Below are positions 24,857 through 37,239 of a stretch of 64,000 nt of DNA, in pieces (positions within the stretch are counted from its first letter, which is position 1; each line of letters opens with the position of its first letter). The notes under the pieces are model-generated. The model saw only the letters and a program-made list of their open reading frames with translations, did no database searches and was not told where the DNA came from. The translations under genes were made by a program, and so were the position numbers. Where the stretch lies: contig JAQISU010000169.1 of assembly GCA_029339505.1 (NCBI GenBank), positions 3,960,001 to 4,024,000 of the forward strand. The letters run 5' to 3'. Origin of the DNA: Unio delphinus. Taxonomy: Eukaryota > Mollusca > Bivalvia > Unionida > Unionidae.

Positions 24857-24917
<61 letters not shown>
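24857..24917. repeat. (AG)n tail of repeat R
   Basis: About 30 perfect AG units joined to repeat R at the same point as in the 4.7-kb copy. Confidence 0.92.
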
Positions 24918-24919
<2 letters not shown>

Positions 24920-25056
24920 CACATATTTGTCACAAACAATTACATGCACATTAATTCATATGTTTAAGAAACATTTGACTCATAAAAGGATTAAGATATA
25001 TGTATACATCGAGAAAACAACGAGTTCATACATTTGACAGTTTATTTCAATAAAGA

Positions 25057-25237
25057 CAGAGGCGAAGCTGGGGGGGGGGGGGAAGCTTAGAGGGGGACAG
25101 ATGTCGCCGGACGCCAGACTAGTGGGGGCGCCAAAATGGGCTTTGAAAGAGGTTGTATGTGGAATAATGGGTTAGGGGGTGTGGGCGTAAAAATGAATCT
25201 TGTCCCCCGGGTTCCAAACACTATAGCTACGCCTCTG
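25057..25237. mobile_element. hAT-type MITE (181 bp), second family
   Basis: Terminal inverted repeats CAGAGGCGAAGCT at 25057-25069 and the complement of AGCTACGCCTCTG at 25225-25237 match at 12 of 13. Flanking octamers AATAAAGA and AATATATA match at 6 of 8. The interior is G-rich with a run of about 13 G. The end sequence is the common CAG(A/G)GGCG hAT type, different from the neighbour at 24562, so two subfamilies sit within 0.5 kb. Confidence 0.72.
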
Positions 25238-25249
25238 AATATATAATTT

Positions 25250-27060
25250 CAAAACAAGAATGGGAAATTCATCTGATGAACGAAAATTAGTATATAATCT
25301 AAGTAACCCTTGCTTACATGGACAATAGGCTACATATCAAAAAAGATACCGTATTTTATTGTGTAGAAGATGCCCGGCAAATCGGGGCCTCCATTGTTTA
25401 AGTGAAACGAAAATGAAGCGCCGGAATGTTTGAAGCACTAGATGGCGCTCAATGAATTGAGTTACATGTAAATTAAAATAAAGCATACTGAGGAGTAACT
25501 TTTGTATTAGTAAGGCAGTAAAATAAATGTAGTCGTAAATTATGAGCCTAACGTCATTTGTAAGGGCATAATCTCGATTATGTAAACACTTGCATGGGTG
25601 CGGGAATTAACATATATCCGTTTGATGCAAACAATTCATACCGTATATACTATTATATACCGTATTCCGCATTCACATTACAATGTCATATGGTTATGTT
25701 ATGCAGACACAGTCTGGGAAGGTGAACGCAGTGCTAGAATCAGCGTCTACAAGTTTTGCTCTGATATGCGAACGATGCATTATGCAATGGCAGATACAAG
25801 TTTTGTATCTTCTCAATTGGGTGCGCGTTAAACATGGAAAAACCAAGCAATAAAGCAGTTTATTGTAAGCAGCGGTTCACACTTACAGGAAGAGAGTATC
25901 AGCAATGCAGATGACGATTTTTCCGATTAAAGTATTTAACAAAGAATTTTTCCCCCTCCTATTTGCGGCATATATTGTTCGTCATTTAAGTTGCCTCTTT
26001 GTCAGAGGAGCGGTAGATTCACATAAAGGATTAAAGATGAAATTGAATTACGATTTGTAAGTTTCGGTAAGCCATTCTCCCGGTCAATCCCTAATACAAA
26101 GTCATACTAAGTCACTTCTTTCTTTCTTTGATTAGATATATAGTCAATATTTAATTTTTCGTGACGCATATTATCGTTTTCTTCTTGAAATAAATCGTAT
26201 AATTGAAGTTATTTAATTGCTTGTTTTTCGTGAAATTTCTTACCAGGAGGTGCTTTTTCTTCTCACATAACACTTTCCAGCAGAGAATGTTTCTGCAGGA
26301 ATATTGTAAGGAGTATTCAGACTTTCTGATTTGTATTGTCATTGAAAATTTAAGTCAAAAATACCCAAAAAGTATTTTAATTTTTAACCCCTCTTAAACA
26401 AATATCAAACGAACAAAAATAAAATTGGCAAGAACTCCCGGAAGGTACAAAATCCCACGTGAGCTTAACTATTTTAGATGGTCAACACAACTTTGTTACC
26501 AACATACATCTTAAGTGCTTTATGATAGAGAATTTTCGGCCTTGTGTTTAAAGGTATTCTTTGGGGACAATATTGATAAATTTAGATGTCAGACATAATC
26601 TAAGAGAAGATAAATAATCACAGAAAATGGCAGTCATGGTTTCAGCATGTTTTCGCAGATAATAACTTTGCCGATGGTCTCCGCAAATCTTTTTATAAAA
26701 TTTTCGCTCTGTTTGAAAAAGCAGCTTTACATACTCGGAATTAGTCTGTCTGCGAGAATAGGCTTCTTATAGTCTAAAATCATGTATTGCGTATGAATAC
26801 AGAAACTTGCAAAACAGACAATATTTGACCTTCAGCTTTTTTTTGAAGAAATAAGTCAAATCTCTTTAGTTCTCTGATGTTTGATTTTTCAATCACATAC
26901 GTTTGACATACATCATTCTACACTAACTTAATTTTTTTTATTAGTTGATGTAATGTTTTGTGTGCCAGTCTTTTGGATGTCAAAAGATATTTGAAAAAGT
27001 TTTTAGCTCGGGGTAAATTTGTCTTCAGCACACTGCGGTTTTTGATAACAAAAAGTTCCT
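25250..27060. other. Non-coding stretch
   Basis: No exon or element recognised. Confidence 0.35.
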
Positions 27061-27068
27061 CGGCTGTA

Positions 27069-27200
<132 letters not shown>

Positions 27201-28316
27201 GAGATGTTTTAATGTTTTCCTACATTAATATAAAATATCTATTTTCATAAATCTATGCAAATGTACATATATATTTTCTAAGCATGCCTCATAGCTTTCA
27301 CTCCATATTGCACCAATTTAAAGAACTATGATGGTTAGAAACTCTGTTCTGTTTTAAACTAAGCATGGAATTTTATTAAATTATTTTTTTAATTGTAATA
27401 GACCATAGGTAAGACGTGTTGTTTGAACTACTTACTACCAAACCAACTGATTGAGACCTTAAGAAAAAAATTCTCTGTAATGTTTTTTTTTTTTTTTTGT
27501 ATATTAAAAAAATGACTCATCAAAGTTTATTGTCGATGTAACATATCGTTCTCGCTCATCTCAGATGTCTACTTAGGGAAAACTGAATCAATATGTTAAA
27601 TTCAGTTTTGTCATGTAAATTACAGTATTCCCCACCAGAACATATGATTTGTCTGGGATATAATGTTCGCGACGGGTTATTCAGCATATTGACAAAGACC
27701 TGACAAGTTTGCTGCGTTAAATACCGGCTTTAAATAGAAGGATTATATACGAGACGATTTAAACATAGTGTGTTTGTGATGTTATACTTGCATGATACGG
27801 TTCTAACCTGACCCCGTTTTCAAACTTATTTAGTTTCTCTTCCTGTTTCCATGTTCAAAACTATTTAGCAGAAGTTAAAGATCATGTTATATACATTTAT
27901 GGTGATGTTTTGAAGAATATGCCTGGAGAAAAGTTTGAGTAAGTTAGCTCTGTGTACTTAGTTATTTTCATTAATAAAAAAAACGGTGTTCCTAGATAAC
28001 ATCGTTTAAATAAAACACTAGCCAAAATCAAAAGACAAACAAAATATCTGAAAAATTAAAAAATCAATATAAGTAATATAATTTATAAAACGATGGTCAA
28101 ACCATTTTTTTTTAAAAAACCCATCTAAAATGTTCAAAATGTTCATGTGGAAAAGTGCATTAAGAAACCTGGTACTTGTGTATTTATTAAAAAATACAGG
28201 TAACTAAGCAGAGCATGATTCTTCATAAATTGTACCCAGTCACATGAACAAATACAGTTGCACAAATAGAAATACAGCCCTTGTCTCAAAAAACATTTAA
28301 AGAAGGAGATGCTTAG

Positions 28317-28485
28317 CATCATGTCCCACCCATTCACATTATCTGGACACCAGGACGACCAGTCCTAACACTAACCTTGTAATGCTGAGCGCCTAGCTCC
28401 TAGTACCATTTATGGAAGTCTCTGGTATGAATCTACCAGGGTTTGAACCCACGACCTCCCGCTTCTAGGCCACCTGAGCGGTCAG
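28317..28485 (-). mobile_element. SINE S1, minus strand
   Basis: Reverse complement gives CTGACCGCTCAGGTGGCCTA (head), GTGGGTTCAAACCCTGGTAG (B-box region), GCTAGGCGCTCAGCATTACA and GTGAATGGGTGGGACAT. Part of the A-box region is deleted. Confidence 0.82.
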
Positions 28486-28489
28486 AAGC

Positions 28490-30895
28490 GTCTGTACCCA
28501 CGGACATATGATATGGCTACAAACAGAAGATTCTGCTTTCATTTAATTTACTCTCATAAAATAAAGAATCTGTTGAGGACTTTTTAATTTGCATTGGTCA
28601 AAAATCAAACCACGGAAGGTTTTGATAAGCACAGTGATTTGAGAATACAGATGTTACAATTATGTCAACAACGATATTTGCTGTTTCCAAATGAGTACTA
28701 ATTCCTGTGCCAACGGTGGAATGTAGTTCGGTTTGATTAATCGCTGTACATACCTTATCAACAACTAGTGAAATAGCATCATATTTTCCGAGGATAAAAA
28801 CTGTAGTTGCTACATCACTACCACCATTATCGTAAAGCAACCACATCACCAACCTGGGATTCGCCTACGTGGGACAAATAATTTGGGTTCATCGTTTCCA
28901 TTAACATCCCATGAGAGTCCCTCAATATTTTGGAAAATAGATTTATTGTACTCAATACTCCAATTAATTTAATCCAGACACAAAGAGACAGCAAGAAAGC
29001 TTCCGCCAACGCATATCAGGATTTATGCAGAAATGTTTGCTGTCATTACGAGCCCTACATTTAACTTCGAAGTCGCACGATTGCGTGGTTTTCACACTGC
29101 CACTTTCTTAATAAATGTTATTTCGTCATCAATGAAAGAAATGATTAATTCTAATGGAATCTAACTGATATCTAAATACTTGGGAATACACAATTTATCT
29201 GTAGTTTTGTGTATCCATACCCTGAAATGAGAGAAAGATTCTCATAAACCGATCGTAGTTTATATATAGTGTAAAGCTACATTTTGAAAAGCATTACTAG
29301 AAATTAGAAATAAACAACTTTCAAATACAATGTTATTCACTAACTGACCATTCTGGTGGATTCATCGGCTATCAGTCAATGATCGCATATATGACATTTC
29401 AAAGGTCCATTGGATAATCATTTCACCCACCAAGGTGTGAATATTCGAGTCACCTTTAGTCCAAATAACTGGTTTAAAGAAGCACTCGGATAGAATCAAA
29501 GTAGGTCATAAATGCATTTTGCATAATATATCATAATCAATATTAAATCCTAATAGTTTCAACAGTTTCTTTTCAATTTTGAGGAAAATTCCACAATGTA
29601 ATTGAAAGTCCTATTTAAATCACCTGCATTTTGTTTGTTAAAGAAGAAAAGTACCCACCTGAAACAGCATTCTTAGATTATCACAGTCAGTTAAAAACGG
29701 TTGTCTTTTCAAATATATCTGCCCTACCCCATTTCTGAAAATGAATTTGCTCTGGATCATATTTCAGAATAAGTATCTCTACATCGTACATTTTGTGCCT
29801 TATTTAACCATTTTCACCATGACAATTATTTTATGCAATGAAAGAATTTATTTGCTATGTATCCTTGTTTCCAGTTAGTGGTATTAGTATCGACACAAAA
29901 GAGGTTCATGTTATCTGTATGCGAAAAGAAGTAATGTCAAGGTACAATGCAAAATTAAATCGTCCTATCATTTCAGCTACCAGACAAAGTTTACCTCATC
30001 AACCAAATTTCGTTGTAGTTCCTTCCTGCCATTGTAAATTTTCTTTGTTTTTTTTTTTTTCTCACTTGGCTGCCAAGATTTGTATGTTACTTAATGTGTC
30101 ATTTCTGTCACGATTGTGCAACACCGTATCTGCGGTACGATATTTTAAGGGACGCCTGTCAGCTCTTGGTTTGAAAAAATAACACCAAGCTGTACATAAA
30201 AAGCACTAAAATTATTTATATATTAACATTAAATCGTACTATTACCGAATTTCTATGCTATTATTTAGACATAATATTTCAGATATCACACCAGACTTAA
30301 CATACAACCAGATAAACTAGGGACACTGAGGTGATCACCATCCTTAAACTCAAAGGAAAGTACAATTTTCATAGATAATATCACTTTGTCTCTCACTGCG
30401 GATTAACATATATTTAAAGTATATATTAAACTATTTAGAGTAATGAGAAATCGAGGTAAGTTGCTTGGGTTGGGGCAGTGAATGGGCTGATTAAAATTGT
30501 TAACTATCGAGTGTTCAATGTCGAAATTATCGCGTAGTGAAGGCGAAACGCGAGTTTCCTTCTAACGAAGGCTAAGATTGATGGTGAAGTACCGACTTCA
30601 CGGTATTGAAGTGATACACTTATATTATTTTCTGAAATGAATAAATTCGTCGAAGGTGAATATCGAGTAGTAAGGAAGCGGATGTGGCCTCAGGAATATC
30701 CCGTAATGTCAAGCCAACATGACCAATTTAAGTAGGAAATATTGTTACAACTTGGCATAAGAAATGTGTAACTTGAAAATGGAGGAATGTAGCACACTGC
30801 TAGGCATACGTCTCCTACGAACAAGGCCAAGGTAACAGTGAAGCTCATCATTATATTTACGTGGCGCTATTTAAAGGAAAAGGTCATTGGACATA
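28490..30895. other. Non-coding stretch
   Basis: The longest open frame (29838-30182, plus) has no recognisable domain or splice context and runs through a T-run; I do not support it as a gene. Confidence 0.35.
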
Positions 30896-30911
30896 AATAA
30901 CTAATCAGATT

Positions 30912-31162
30912 ACTGTTGTTTTAGTTTTAACGCCCGTTTTCAGCACACGATAGGCTATACATGGAGGCCAGTATACATGGTGGAGGAAGAACCCGGACAC
31001 CCGCCCTCCCGGAAAGAACCACCGACCCACGAGAAGCTAATGGCAAGCTTTCTCACATACCCACATTGGCCGAATCCGAGACTCGAACCCACGCAGAGAG
31101 AGGTAAGATGGCAGTGATCCGTAACGGAGAGCGCTTTAGACCACTTTGCCACTCGGGGCCCC
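30912..31162 (-). mobile_element. tRNA-derived SINE, family S2, with target-site duplication
   Basis: On the minus strand it starts GGGGCCCCGAGTGGCAAAGT with a tRNA-like A box region, carries B box GGGTTCGAGTCTCGG, then the S2 core and a GGCGTTAAAAC 3' end with an A-rich tail. It is bounded by a perfect 12-bp direct repeat, ACTAATCAGATT, at 30900-30911 and 31163-31174, direct evidence of target-primed insertion and relative youth. Confidence 0.92.
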
Positions 31163-32544
31163 ACTAATCAGATTGCATCGGCCCGCTGATTAAACAGCAT
31201 GCAAATGGCAGGTGAATATGTACCGGCAGAGAATGCAAATGTAAATAAATTAAATATTGAATAAACTGACAAAATCCTGATAAAGCGTACATGAGACAAT
31301 GAAGATTCGTCTGATTTTCACAATCAACAGCATTAAATTAATCTCCAAATAATCAAGGCTTTAATGCATAAACCTTAACATCACGAGAGTGTCATGTCAA
31401 CACTTTAGGCCCACCTGGACTTTCTGGGAGACTAACGTGTCCTCCGGATGTATGTCAGCACATTAATTTACATGTATTTATCCGCAGAAGAGGAATCCAT
31501 ATAAATAATTGATCGAGATGTTATAAAGAAATAGTTTTCCCTTTCCTAAGTTCTCGGACAATCTTTGTTTGGTAAGTGGTCAGCATGTTCCGAACCGGAA
31601 TTATCGACATACTTTTGAGGTATGACTCATAAGATCGACACTGAAGTTGCAAATGAATTGGACTGACCGTCAAATGGACCAAAATGTTACGAAATATATT
31701 AAAAAAAAAACGTTCAATACATTCGCAGCTTCTTGGCAATCCTCGTTTCAGAAGTAGACGAAGTCGTCCAAAATGACATACAATGGCCTACGTTCGAGGT
31801 ATGATCCGCAAGAATGATCTATAAGTTACGCAACGCAAAATGCAGGCTGACCGAGGTAATGTTCATTACACTGTTTGTCGGCTGTGAACTGAATTACAGG
31901 ATTGTCATTAAAAGAAATATGTTGCTCACATTATGTCAAGCAAGATTGTCACACTTTATTCTGTAACCACCTCAATATCAACTAATAGTAGGACGCCTAA
32001 CACGTACAATATTAGTTCCAATCGTTAATGGAAGTTATACGGTCTAACGCAACTGCCAACAATTTATTATATAAATACGGTAATATCAATTAAAAATAGG
32101 ATGCCAAGTAACTGCAATATTCGTTCCAAACCTTTCTCGATGTTGCCCTTGTTTCATCTAGTACGACTACTCACGATCTATTCTTTAATTACCGCAATAT
32201 TAGTTAAGCATGTTATGCCAGACAACAATAATATTCGTTCCACTTTTCTGGAAACTTCCTTCATTGCTTTCCAGTGTGTATAAATTTTTCTCTATACTAA
32301 ACATACTTATCTTAAATGCACGTGCTTTTCGTTTAAAGCGACACTTGGAAAGTTGTTTTGTTTTTCTTCTTCAGAGTTTAAACCCCACATATCCGCATCC
32401 AGATATCCTGTCTGACTGAAATATTTTGTTTGATAAACGTGATTTATTTTTTTTAAAAACTATTTAAAATTGTACGGCTGTAAACTTTAGTGGTTAGTCA
32501 AGTACTTCGATATGACACACGACTGCTTTATAAGTTCTTCTTAG

Positions 32545-32772
32545 TTGTTGTTGTTGTAGGGTTTAACGCCATTTTTCAGCACACGATAAGCTATACATGG
32601 CGGCCAGTATTACTGGTGGAGGAAGAACCCGGGAAAACTACCCGGAAAGAACCACCGACCCACGAGAAGCTACTGGCAAGCTTTCTCACATAATTACATT
32701 AGCCGAATCTTAGACTCGAACCCACGCAGACAGAAGTGAGCGCTTTAGACCACTCGGCCACTCGGGGCCCCT
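32545..32772 (-). mobile_element. tRNA-derived SINE, family S2, with target-site duplication
   Basis: Head on the minus strand is GGGGCCCCGAGTGGCCGAGT with B box GGGTTCGAGTCT; the linker between A and B boxes is shorter than in the 30.9-kb copy. The 3' end is GGCGTTAAACCCTACAACAA, continuing as an ACA-rich tail. Perfect 12-bp direct repeats AGTTCTTCTTAG lie at 32533-32544 and 32773-32784. Confidence 0.92.
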
Positions 32773-32789
32773 AGTTCTTCTTAGAAGAA

Positions 32790-34440
32790 TATTTTTAAAT
32801 GTTAGTGTGTAGACCGTTCTCTTTTTTATTTATTTTTAACAAGACGTTATTACATCATAATTACATGCAATATATCTCATAGTTCCAAGCTCTTCAAGTA
32901 CCCAACTTTAAAGAACGATGATATAAAGGTGATGTAACTAATAATTAATTACGTCATCTTGAGCTGAGCAATTAACATGAAACGGTTATTAATTAGCAAA
33001 GATCCTTAATGCATAAATAATTGTGAAAACATGTACACAACGTTTCATGCAATAAATCATGCCATATCAACCACAAAATAAAGGGTGCACTCGTGTCTCA
33101 ATACCTAGTCACAGAACATATATAATAAATATCTGAACACACAAATCACCTGTTCATCAAGACCACTTATAGATAGTTCCCTGCGTAGTCATTATGTATA
33201 GATTTGACTACATTCCACCACCGATTGTATTTTTTATTTTTTTTTGGTGTTTTGTTTTGTTTTTGTTTTTTGTGTGCTAAAAAGTTCATCTGAGTATGGT
33301 GATCAGTGAGTAAATTTTAACTATTCTACGAAAATCGAGTCCATGCGATGGTCAGTAAATCTGCAGGTGACGTATTTCGCTACCCTCCAAGACACCGCTG
33401 TCGCCTTTTATTCAACTGGAATTCAGTTGTATGAATAGCACTGGTGATAGAAATATGTTTTCAAAAATCTTGAAATGGAAACGTTTGGTGACAGTGTACT
33501 TTTCAGCGATTAATACACGTGCACGTAAAATGCAATTAAACGATTAAAATCAATTTGCTTTATATTTAGTCACAAAAGTTCTTCACTTGTTGCAGACACA
33601 TATAATTGTCCATAGTGAAGTCTCAAAAAGTCCTACGCATATTGCAGACGACATATAATTGTTCTAACACACATGTAGAAAGTCAGAAATTCAGAATAGT
33701 GCTACTAATATGGAGCTCGAGAAAGAGAATAAACCCATAATGGAATGGGAAAAAAATGGAGTTTACAATTATTGAATCTGGAATGGATCATATGTTCCAA
33801 CTTGAGTCAAATTATGTTATATCTTGTACTATTACTGCAGTGATTAATGTCAAGGACAAGTTTATGATAGCTCTATCTGACAGACACTTTCTTTAAACGC
33901 ATAATAAGTACAACCTTTCCTGATGAATACTGCTTTCGGCACATTTCCACATGCGTAAAACTCAGTGTTATCGGTGCTGTTAGGTTAGGTCATCAAAATA
34001 TGACACCAAGATCAAGGCAGCTTCTGAATATATCTCTGGTGCTCGCCCTACCAGTGATTGTTTATCATCATAATGTATGCTGCATGCACTTTTCAGGCCT
34101 TCAAGGACATTATATCTATATGAAGAATTTGTTCCACAGGGTCAATGACATTACAAAAATAACCTCTCAAATTTTAATCTTGCTAAGGCAGTTGAAGAAA
34201 CTTTGGACTGCATCGAACAGCCGTTTCCCACTGCACGGATGAATAAGAAAAGACTAACATACGTGTTTGCATCGGCTAAGCATAATTAAGAATGAATACT
34301 CATACTTACTAGACTGACAATGTATTAATTTAAAAGAAATTATAGACTCTCATATATTTTGCAAAAGTAAATGGATAAGTAAGCAACTAAATAACAAAAA
34401 GCGGGAAAAAATTTGTTGAAAATATACTTTTGATTCTATC
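32790..34440. other. Non-coding stretch
   Basis: Nothing recognised beyond T-rich low-complexity sequence near 33230-33270. Confidence 0.35.
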
Positions 34441-34450
34441 AGTCTTTCAT

Positions 34451-34630
34451 GGGCCACGTTGGCTCAGTGATAGAATGCAAGATTCGCTACCCAAAGGTCG
34501 CATGATAGAATCCTACATGGGTCAGCATGGATTAGCTGCCGTGGTTTGTTTCTAGGTTTCCTTCCTTTGCCTTACCACTAAATAGTCATTAATATGTTAC
34601 TGTGCTATTAAACACAAGTCAATCAACGAG
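34451..34630 (+). mobile_element. tRNA-derived SINE-like element, family S3
   Basis: GGCCACGTTGGCTCAGTGAT resembles a tRNA A box region; a decayed B box lies at 34497-34511 (GGTCGCATGATAGAATCC). A body with GTTTCTAGGTTTCCTTCC follows, then a 3' end GCTATTAAACACAAGTCAAT with short CAAT/TCAA repeats. A 7-bp TCAGTCT near each side may be a decayed target duplication. Only one copy in the window. Confidence 0.6.
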
Positions 34631-35404
34631 CTGTCAGTCTGGTATGCTGTTAAAAAAATAAAGTGTTGTAATGTTTTAAAACAAACACAACACTTATTTC
34701 TATTCTAATAAATTGTTCAGTAAATTATATTATTTATTTTACTGCGATCTAATGCATGATGTTAAAATGAATCAAAGTCCAAAGCAGAAAAATTGAAGCC
34801 TATTTGCGTAATATTTTGTTCAGTGTGTCTCCGTAATGGAAATAATGTCGTGATTCATTGGCAGACTAATCAAGAAGAAACATTTATACTTTTTGTTTTA
34901 TTTCCACGCTGTCGGTGCAAATACAGCAGTGGTGTGAATATGTAAAAAAAAATATGAATTTATTTTTTGGGTCAATATTCAAAAGACCGTTTTGCTCAGC
35001 AATCGATATTACTCATAATTAAATTTGCTGGTAGATTAATAAGAGCGGAACAAAAGAGTAACGCATGTCAAAGGAATACATTTCATACCAACAAAAATAG
35101 TCGGTCTCACTCGGTCATGTCATGTGTTACCTTATTTTGTGATTGTTATAAATCAAAATCATTAATGGAAAGAAAGTTCTATGGATTACTTTATCGTTTT
35201 ATACTTCTTAAACAAAATCTATTTTGTTACGAATAATCAAATGATAAGATATAATGTGGGTAAGTCAATAATTGATTTTATACTAGAATATGGAATACGC
35301 TATTTAATTTGATACTGGATGTATTATAAAATCTGTACTTGGCACATTATTATTATGGCACAAACTTGGCTGTGAATATCTAAGGAGATCTAGATCCCTG
35401 TACA

Positions 35405-35440
35405 ACAACTGTGCATGCGCATGCGGCGCGCGCGTGAGTA
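35405..35440 (+). promoter_or_regulatory. CG-rich alternating purine-pyrimidine patch with NRF1-like site
   Basis: TGCGCATGCG at 35416-35425 matches the first ten positions of the NRF1 consensus YGCGCAYGCGCR, followed by GGCGCGCGCGTG. The 27 bp alternate purine and pyrimidine almost throughout, so the patch could also adopt Z-DNA. It is isolated in AT-rich DNA and lies about 75 bp before the short ORF at 35512. Confidence 0.35.
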
Positions 35441-35511
35441 CAAATATGTGAGCGCTCGACTCTTAGTAAAAAATAAATTCGTGGTCTAAATTTGTTCCAC
35501 AATTTGAAAAA

Positions 35512-35682
35512 ATGGAAATAGCTGATGTAAAAGCCTACAGACAACTATTAGACAAAACTTGTACAACTCTTTCACGTTTCTGTGTGAATACGACTCAGCT
35601 CTATCACGTGAGACTCGTTGTATCCAATGGTTATGAAGGGCTAGTATCTAATCGTCTTCTCTCAGTTCGGATTCCAGTTTGA
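35512..35682 (+). CDS. Possible first coding exon or small ORF, not recognised
   Basis: ATG in a purine-rich context (AAAAAATGGAA) opens a frame of 56 residues beginning MEIADVKAYRQLLDKTCTTL and ending at TGA 35680-35682. A GTGAGA that could serve as a splice donor follows codon 32 (CAC at 35605-35607), so the coding part could be 35512-35607. Support is the CG-rich, NRF1-like patch just upstream and an ordinary amino-acid mix; there is no recognised domain, and no continuing exon was identified. It may be chance. Confidence 0.25.
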   Translation: MEIADVKAYRQLLDKTCTTLSRFCVNTTQLYHVRLVVSNGYEGLVSNRLLSVRIPV

Positions 35683-36249
35683 ATTGTAGTCTAAACAACC
35701 ATTATGACAGCAAATATACATAACTCTTCAAGATTTGTTTTTCGTCAGCTGTTCAGGAAGTTTGATCGCAAACGTTATTGAGAGTATCATCTCTTACGGC
35801 ACGAACCACTTCCGGTCAAATATATGTGCAGACGATACTATTCAAAATCATTGCCTGTCTTAGTGCTTCATGAATATTTGATATGGATCAGATATCAGAT
35901 GTAGGGAACAGGTCGCTTTATCGGTGTTTCATTTGTTGGTTCTTTGGGGGAGATAATATTAATGGAGGTGAATAATTTCGAACACGTTTTGTCTCGAAAA
36001 AGAAAACACCACTTAATTTTAATTTTTCATCGACATTAGTAAATTGCATCCTTTTCAAATAAGTTTATATTTGTAATGACGAAAGCGAATGTATTTTTTT
36101 TTTGCTCAGTGGAAATATAATCATATTGAAATTAGGTATTGAAAGTTGGCGATCCATGAGATCTGTCATTACCTTTAGTGTGCTATGTAAGATCACATTA
36201 GCAGTTGGTGCAAGAAAAATAATATAATCAAAGTAGACGTTTAAATTAA

Positions 36250-36285
36250 AAACAACAACAACAACAACAACAACAAAAACAACAT
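36250..36285. repeat. (CAA)n microsatellite
   Basis: About ten ACA/CAA units with one A-rich interruption. Confidence 0.85.
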
Positions 36286-36706
36286 AATAATTTGCACAAA
36301 TTTGTCATGCCATCTTGGCTGAAAGACAACGACAATCATTATTAATTGTTTGAGCTGTTTTATACAATTTATTAGTTGTCCCTAAACCATTGAGAACAGA
36401 AACCAAACGATGAAGAAACTATTTTAAATAATGATTCCAGACGTTTATTAATGTCATCAATTAGATAATACCAAGCTACTTGGTGTGTTAAATGATATTT
36501 CAAAACCATTGGATCTTGAATGATTGCATGCATACATGCGATAACACCATCTACCGAAATATGATCTTGACACGTTTGACAGAATGTAGGAACTCAATAA
36601 TTCATTTATTTGAACTGCATTATAAAACGAATAATATATTTCCCGTTTGTTGCATAGAACTTTAAAAGTTAGAACGTCAGAAGATAAAATGTTTGTAAAA
36701 TGGAGA

Positions 36707-36710
<4 letters not shown>

Positions 36711-36798
<88 letters not shown>
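36711..36798. repeat. (TA)n array
   Basis: About 44 perfect TA units. Open frames through it are Tyr-Ile artefacts. Confidence 0.95.
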
Positions 36799-36801
<3 letters not shown>

Positions 36802-36924
36802 CCATCGATATTTGATGATTCACCTTTAAATATTATCATATTGGATTGAACCTCGCAGAAAGTGACTGTATGAAACACTTGTAAAATACTTATTTAAGTA
36901 TCATATAAAAAAGCGTTATAGTTG

Positions 36925-36968
36925 TGTATGTATGTATGTATGTATGTATGTATGTATGTATGTATGTA

Positions 36969-37024
<56 letters not shown>

Positions 37025-37028
37025 TGTC

Positions 37029-37061
<33 letters not shown>

Positions 37062-37074
37062 ATGTATGTATGTA
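36925..37074. repeat. Compound (GTAT)n-(GT)n-(CTGT)n-(GTAT)n
   Basis: The tetranucleotide at the left returns at the right after a GT block and a CTGT block, giving an A-B-C-A order consistent with expansion inside an original GTAT array. Confidence 0.95.
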
Positions 37075-37164
37075 ATTTACTAAAGTTGGAGGTAACAATT
37101 TAATCAATAGGGCTTCACAAGTTTTGAATTGCCTATTATTACCTGATAATATTTAATTGCATTT

Positions 37165-37168
<4 letters not shown>

Positions 37169-37237
<69 letters not shown>
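37169..37237. repeat. (TC)n microsatellite
   Basis: About 34 perfect TC units. Confidence 0.95.

Positions 37238-37239
<2 letters not shown>

Noticed and set aside
29838..30182. 114-residue plus-strand open frame
   Set aside because: Biased by a T-run, no signal, domain or flanking splice support.
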